This document shows, piece by piece, positions 60,837 through 64,000 of a stretch of 64,000 nucleotides of DNA. The DNA is from an uncultured Eubacteriales bacterium (lineage in GTDB: Bacteria > Bacillota > Clostridia > Oscillospirales > Acutalibacteraceae), in assembly GCA_910577755.1 (NCBI GenBank), contig CAJTNL010000006.1, positions 45,033-109,032 of the forward strand, in the 5' to 3' direction. The position numbers and the translations under genes were made by a program. Numbering within the stretch: the first letter of the stretch is position 1; each line of letters begins with the position of its first letter. The notes beneath the pieces were generated by a model. It saw only the letters and a program-made list of their open reading frames with translations. It searched no databases and had not been told where the DNA came from.

Positions 60837-61862
60837 ATGGAAACCAAAGATTTTTACTACAATTTACCAAAAGAGCTGATTGCACAAACACCGGCAGAAC
60901 CAAGAGATTTTTCTCGTCTGCTTGTGATGAGTCGGGAAACAGGAGAATTGGAGCACTGTCATTTTTATAATGTAGTTGAGTATTTACAGCCTGGTGACTG
61001 CTTAATTGTAAATGACTCCCGTGTTTTGCCAGCTAGAATTTATGGCAACAAAGAAAAAACAGAAGGACATATAGAATTTTTGATTTTAACCCAAAAAAAG
61101 CAAGATATTTGGGAGGTGTTGGCAAGACCAGGTAAAAAAGCTCGACCAGGTGTATGGTTTGTGTTTGGAGATGGCTTGTTAAAAGCAGAGGTACTGGAAG
61201 TGATAGAGGACGGCAAGCGTTTGGTAAAGTTTCATTATAACGGAAACTTTTATGAAATATTAGAGCAAATCGGACAAATGCCGTTGCCGCCATATATTAC
61301 GAAAAAACTGGAAAACCAAGAGCGTTATCAAACGGTTTACTCCAGAGAGTTGGGTTCTGCGGCGGCGCCGACAGCAGGTTTGCATTTTACACCGGAACTT
61401 ATGAAAAAAATACAAGAAAAAGGTATTCGTTTTGGATATGTTACTTTACATGTTGGACTAGGTACGTTTCGCCCGGTTCATGCAAAAAAGATTGAAGAAC
61501 ACGTGATGCATGCGGAACATTATGTATTGGCAAAGGAAACCGTAGATTTAATTTTAGAAACGAAAGCGGCGGGTGGTCGTGTTATTGCAGTTGGAACCAC
61601 CAGTTGCCGTACTTTGGAGTCTGTTGTAAAAAAAGAGGGTTGTATAAAAGAAAGTGAAGGATGGACAGATATTTTTATTTATCCAGGATTTTCTTTTCAG
61701 GTGTTAGATGGTTTGATTACAAATTTTCATTTGCCAGAAAGCACATTGATTATGTTGGTATCTGCTTTTGCCGGTTATGAGCAGACTATGCGTGCATATG
61801 AGACTGCTGTAAGACAAAACTATCGTTTTTTTTCTTTTGGAGATGCAATGCTCGTGGTATGA
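60837..61862 (+). CDS. queA: S-adenosylmethionine:tRNA ribosyltransferase-isomerase
   Basis: Makes epoxyqueuosine in tRNA by transferring the ribosyl part of SAM. 341 residues: FYYNLPKELIAQTPAEPRDFSRLLVM, DCLIVNDSRVLPARIYG, ARPGKKARPG, YQTVYSRELGSAAAPTAGLHFTP, VTLHVGLGTFRPV, FITNFHLPESTLIMLVSAFAG-type block and the ending YRFFSFGDAMLVV. ATG 60837 follows AGGGAGGG. No tgt gene follows, unlike in many Firmicutes; a TetR/CPBP region lies downstream. Confidence 0.97.
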   Translation: METKDFYYNLPKELIAQTPAEPRDFSRLLVMSRETGELEHCHFYNVVEYLQPGDCLIVNDSRVLPARIYGNKEKTEGHIEFLILTQKKQDIWEVLARPGKKARPGVWFVFGDGLLKAEVLEVIEDGKRLVKFHYNGNFYEILEQIGQMPLPPYITKKLENQERYQTVYSRELGSAAAPTAGLHFTPELMKKIQEKGIRFGYVTLHVGLGTFRPVHAKKIEEHVMHAEHYVLAKETVDLILETKAAGGRVIAVGTTSCRTLESVVKKEGCIKESEGWTDIFIYPGFSFQVLDGLITNFHLPESTLIMLVSAFAGYEQTMRAYETAVRQNYRFFSFGDAMLVV

Positions 61863-61969
61863 GTAAAAAATTTTGGGCGATGTTAAACGCATCTGCATAC
61901 AGCAGTATGGATTTGGGAAGATTATTGCTTTTTTTGATATTGCATAATTACCTACATATAGACCTGTTG

Positions 61970-61986
61970 ACCGATTGTCTATCGGT
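61970..61986. promoter_or_regulatory. Palindrome matching the tetR upstream operator
   Basis: ACCGATTGTCTATCGGT, nearly identical to ACCGACAATCTATCGGT at 63515-63531. It lies between the convergent ends of queA and the broken CPBP gene, where no promoter is expected. Confidence 0.6.
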
Positions 61987-62058
61987 AAAAAAGTAAAAAA
62001 CAGCTTGTACACTGCGGTTACGAACAGTGTTATGTGTATGCGATATAATTGGAAGTTA

Positions 62059-62780
62059 TTATAATACTGTTACTATAAAACTCACAGATGAAACTAAGTT
62101 ACAAATACAATGAAATAGTATGCATATATAAATATTCTTTTTTCTATATGCCATATACGCAACTGATGTAAATGCCAAAATACGAAATACATTATTGAAA
62201 GGTAGCCAAAGATGATAAAGTGAAAATAAAACAGCTATTAAAATTGGCGTAAACCAACCTTGCTTTTCATAATGGGATGTCAAATATCCTCTAAAAACAA
62301 TTCTTCCGTTATTGGTGCGAGTAATACATTAAAAACGAAATAATAGATACAGGTTAGAATGAGTACCGGTTGGGAAAATGATTTTAAGTATTCATAATTT
62401 GTCCAGTTAAAGCCTATCGGTAAGTTATGAAGTACACTGCTCCTTATCTCTGCAAACACATGATTTTCAATAGGTGCAATAACTATGGAAAGTAAGCCCG
62501 CAATACCAAAGAATATAAATGCAATTATTACCACTTTCCAGATTGCAAGCTTTCCCTGTCCTACAAATGCACTTTTAAACGAATATGCGCCATATTCCTT
62601 TTTACTTGCTGACAAAATTACGCATAACTCCATTGGGACTAAGATAAATGTTCCCAATATACAAAACAGTAGTATATGTGGTATATTGCAAAAATACCCT
62701 GACAACAGATAACCCGCACATAAAACTATTGATGGTATAAAAATTCTTAATAAGAGTCCTTTTGTATCTATTTTATTTAT
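62059..62780 (-). pseudogene. CPBP-family intramembrane metalloprotease, broken
   Basis: Two abutting frames read as one gene. The first (about 62780-62280) has several hydrophobic segments and ends LLAPITEELFLEDI at a stop; the second (to 62059) supplies TSHYEKQGWF, FSLYHLWLP and HCICNLVSS. Adding one T to the T5 run at about 62292-62296 gives EELFFRGYLTSHYEK, restoring the EExxxR motif and joining it to the FxxxH and HxxxN motifs. The expected start behind AAAGGAT (62793-62787) reads ATA (62780-62778) rather than ATG. A sequencing error in the T run is possible. Confidence 0.8.
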
Positions 62781-62843
62781 ATTTTATCCTTTCAAATTTC
62801 GAGTTTTATCCTGTTTTCTCAGCCGGTATTATATGTCAACGGA

Positions 62844-63488
62844 TCAACTTTGTTTTAACCAATCCATCTGAAAGATGGGAAGGATTATTGCCTCCATGCT
62901 TCCTCGCTCCATATCTAGCAGTCGCTCCAAGTTATAGATAAATGCGGTAATCTTTTTGGACCGTTCTCCTTCACCATACTCCAAGAGGAAGTCAAACGCT
63001 GTGTTAGAATAGAGTAGCGTCATTTCCGCCACTTCTGCCGGGTAGTCTGTACGGAAAATACCCTGTGCAATGCCCTCTTCAATTAAGCGAGTAAGCAATG
63101 GGTTAATTTCTGACAGTAACTGTACTTGCATTTTCTGATGCATAAGTGCATTCTGCGGTTTATGTACCTGCTCCATGATTTCATGTCCGAGGTCGCTATC
63201 GACGTTTAGCGCTAGCATCATCAGAGTCAAGCGTTGTAATACCGGTACGTCTTGCTTCTTAGCAATTTCACTTGCTTTTTTCACTAAACGGTCGGTCATT
63301 CGTTCGATCATGGCATCCAGAATGTCCTCTTTTGACTTAAAGTGATAGTAGAGTGTTCCACGGGCAATTCTAATCTCGTTTAGAATATCATTGGTGCTAG
63401 TGCTGTCAAACCCTTTTGCCCCAAATAGCCGTTCTGCGGCATCCAATATCTCATTCTTGCGCACGTTTGCTTCTTTCACCACACGCAT
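62844..63488 (-). CDS. TetR/AcrR-family transcriptional regulator
   Basis: 214 residues from ATG 63488, ten bases after GGAGGGAG. N-terminal TetR helix-turn-helix (NEILDAAERLFGAKGFDSTSTNDILNEIRIARGTLYYHFKSKEDIL) and a C-terminal ligand domain of unknown specificity. A palindrome lies 27 bp upstream of the start (63515-63531), a likely autoregulatory operator, and a second copy lies at 61970. Its usual target, often an efflux or ABC system, is not in the window. Confidence 0.93.
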   Translation of the reverse strand: MRVVKEANVRKNEILDAAERLFGAKGFDSTSTNDILNEIRIARGTLYYHFKSKEDILDAMIERMTDRLVKKASEIAKKQDVPVLQRLTLMMLALNVDSDLGHEIMEQVHKPQNALMHQKMQVQLLSEINPLLTRLIEEGIAQGIFRTDYPAEVAEMTLLYSNTAFDFLLEYGEGERSKKITAFIYNLERLLDMERGSMEAIILPIFQMDWLKQS

Positions 63489-63514
63489 TTTCTTTTCTCC
63501 CTCCATAACAATAA

Positions 63515-63531
63515 ACCGACAATCTATCGGT
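63515..63531. promoter_or_regulatory. Probable TetR operator
   Basis: ACCGACAATCTATCGGT, an inverted repeat with ACCGA/TCGGT arms directly upstream of the tetR ribosome-binding site. Confidence 0.7.
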
Positions 63532-63589
63532 TGTTATTTTAGCACAAGGTATACTCGTGGTCAATAGCGATATATCAATAGTGCTTAAT

Positions 63590-63718
63590 ATGAAAACTAT
63601 CATCCAACAAGCGGTACAGGGGAAATTTTCCTTATACCGCTTGTTTTTTTCAGATGCAATGTTGGTTTTACGAAGAGAAAGGACTGCGGATTTTAAAAAG
63701 AGATTTGCAGCAGTTTGA
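63590..63718 (+). pseudogene. Possible decayed remnant of a queA 3' end
   Basis: A 42-codon frame whose middle reads LYRLFFSDAMLVL, close to the QueA ending YRFFSFGDAMLVV (with a two-residue gap and one extra Leu). The DNA shares AGATGCAATG and a T-run with 61849-61858. The same segment also forms a hairpin (63606-63645) with T8, so it could instead be a terminator whose resemblance is accidental. Confidence 0.35.
63606..63652 (+). terminator. Terminator-like hairpin without an upstream gene
   Basis: AACAAGCGGTA (63606-63616) pairs with TACCGCTTGTT (63635-63645), with inner complementarity, then a T-run to 63650. No plus-strand gene ends here. Confidence 0.6.
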
Positions 63719-63913
63719 TATTATAATTTTTTAATTAAAGAGCAATATTATGTAAAGTATACTAAATATGTAGCCTTGATTTTTTAATTCAGTTAAAAAT
63801 TGATCGAATTTTTCTGCATTTGTTTTTGATATGCTGCACAGCAAAAGGAGAATGGTGAATAAAGGAATCAGAAAGAAGGAGTGGCTCATAGTCAATAAAG
63901 TAGACAGAAAAAA
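63719..63913. other. Right-end intergenic stretch
   Basis: A/T-rich to about 63840, then strongly purine-rich on the plus strand. No recognisable gene or RNA; it may be a leader of a gene beyond the window. Confidence 0.4.
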
Positions 63914-63931
63914 GTGAAATTAGGAGAGATA

Positions 63932-64000
63932 TTGAAAGAAGAGAAGTTCCTTCTGGTCAGGAGAGAGCATGTTGTTAAAAGAGTGAGGACGAAAACGATG
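63932..64000 (+). CDS. Possible N-terminus of a gene leaving the window
   Basis: From TTG 63932, three bases after GGAGAG, 23 codons run open to the edge (EEKFLLVRREHVVKRVRTKT). The frame is open from 63899. Too short to identify. Confidence 0.25.
   Translation, partial: MKEEKFLLVRREHVVKRVRTKTM

Noticed and set aside
62005..62040. Inverted repeat ACACTG/CAGTGT after queA as a terminator
   Set aside because: Six-base arms with a long loop and no T-run; too weak to call.
1..64000. CRISPR arrays, insertion sequences, tRNA or rRNA genes
   Set aside because: I looked for regularly spaced repeats, transposase-like frames and tRNA-like sequences (including the usual T-loop pattern) and found none I could support.

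Overview
The window reads as one low-GC, densely packed chromosomal segment of an anaerobic, endospore-forming Clostridia-type Firmicute, probably close to the Ruminococcaceae/Oscillospiraceae. The evidence is a complete spoIIIA operon, spoIIGA-sigE, sigG, yunB and two CotF-like coat genes, the Clostridia-type IspH-ribosomal protein S1 fusion, the Prp protease beside an N-terminally extended L27, a T-box and a lysine riboswitch, and frequent TTG/GTG starts behind strong GGAGG sites. I see no rRNA, tRNA, CRISPR array, transposase or prophage. Assignment is by family recognition from sequence alone; no search was run.

Layout. 1-0.9 kb: 5' part of pheS on the minus strand behind a T-box leader. 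0.9-7.5 kb: malQ, nnr, a lipoprotein, a MazF-type toxin without antitoxin, two coat genes, then spoIIGA-sigE. 7.7-12 kb (minus): cardiolipin synthase, CCA-adding enzyme, sigG with a forespore-type promoter. 12-14.4 kb: a Cys-containing small protein, ApbE, a NusG-II protein and a Gx transporter, resembling part of the flavin-based extracellular electron-transfer locus. 14.6-19.6 kb: uvrB-uvrA behind a LexA-type SOS box. 19.8-21.9 kb: an undescribed-looking trio of DUF5685, a J-domain protein with a Cys-rich tail, and a membrane protein. 22-28.3 kb: RpiR regulator, flavoprotein, cmk, two plsC, ispH-rpsA. 28.4-36.6 kb: yunB, ligA, spoIIIAA-AH. 36.7-43.4 kb: nusB (behind a probable attenuator), a TsaD paralogue, xseAB, ispA, rplU-prp-rpmA, obgE, mrnC. 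43.5-54.3 kb: yitT, an Asn/Gln-rich mini-protein, an rRNA methyltransferase, ilvE, a pseudouridine synthase, an unrecognised 277-residue protein, luxS, an M23 endopeptidase, murA, walJ, rlmH. 54.5-56.9 kb: a minimal osmoprotectant ABC transporter. 57.1-60.8 kb (minus): lysine riboswitch, asd, dapA, dapB and a stand-alone aspartokinase regulatory domain. 60.8-61.9 kb: queA. 62-63.5 kb: a broken CPBP protease gene and a TetR regulator, with two near-identical palindromes and a possible queA tail remnant nearby, which look like an acquired and decaying cassette.

Functionally most genes are housekeeping (translation, DNA repair, envelope, isoprenoids, lysine/peptidoglycan precursors) mixed with mother-cell and forespore sporulation functions. 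The points most worth following are the internal ribosome-binding site at the IspH/S1 junction, the DUF5685/J-domain operon, the nusB leader terminator, the stand-alone ACT-ACT protein of the lysine operon, the face-to-face asd/queA promoters sharing a -35 region, and the TetR/CPBP cassette next to queA.
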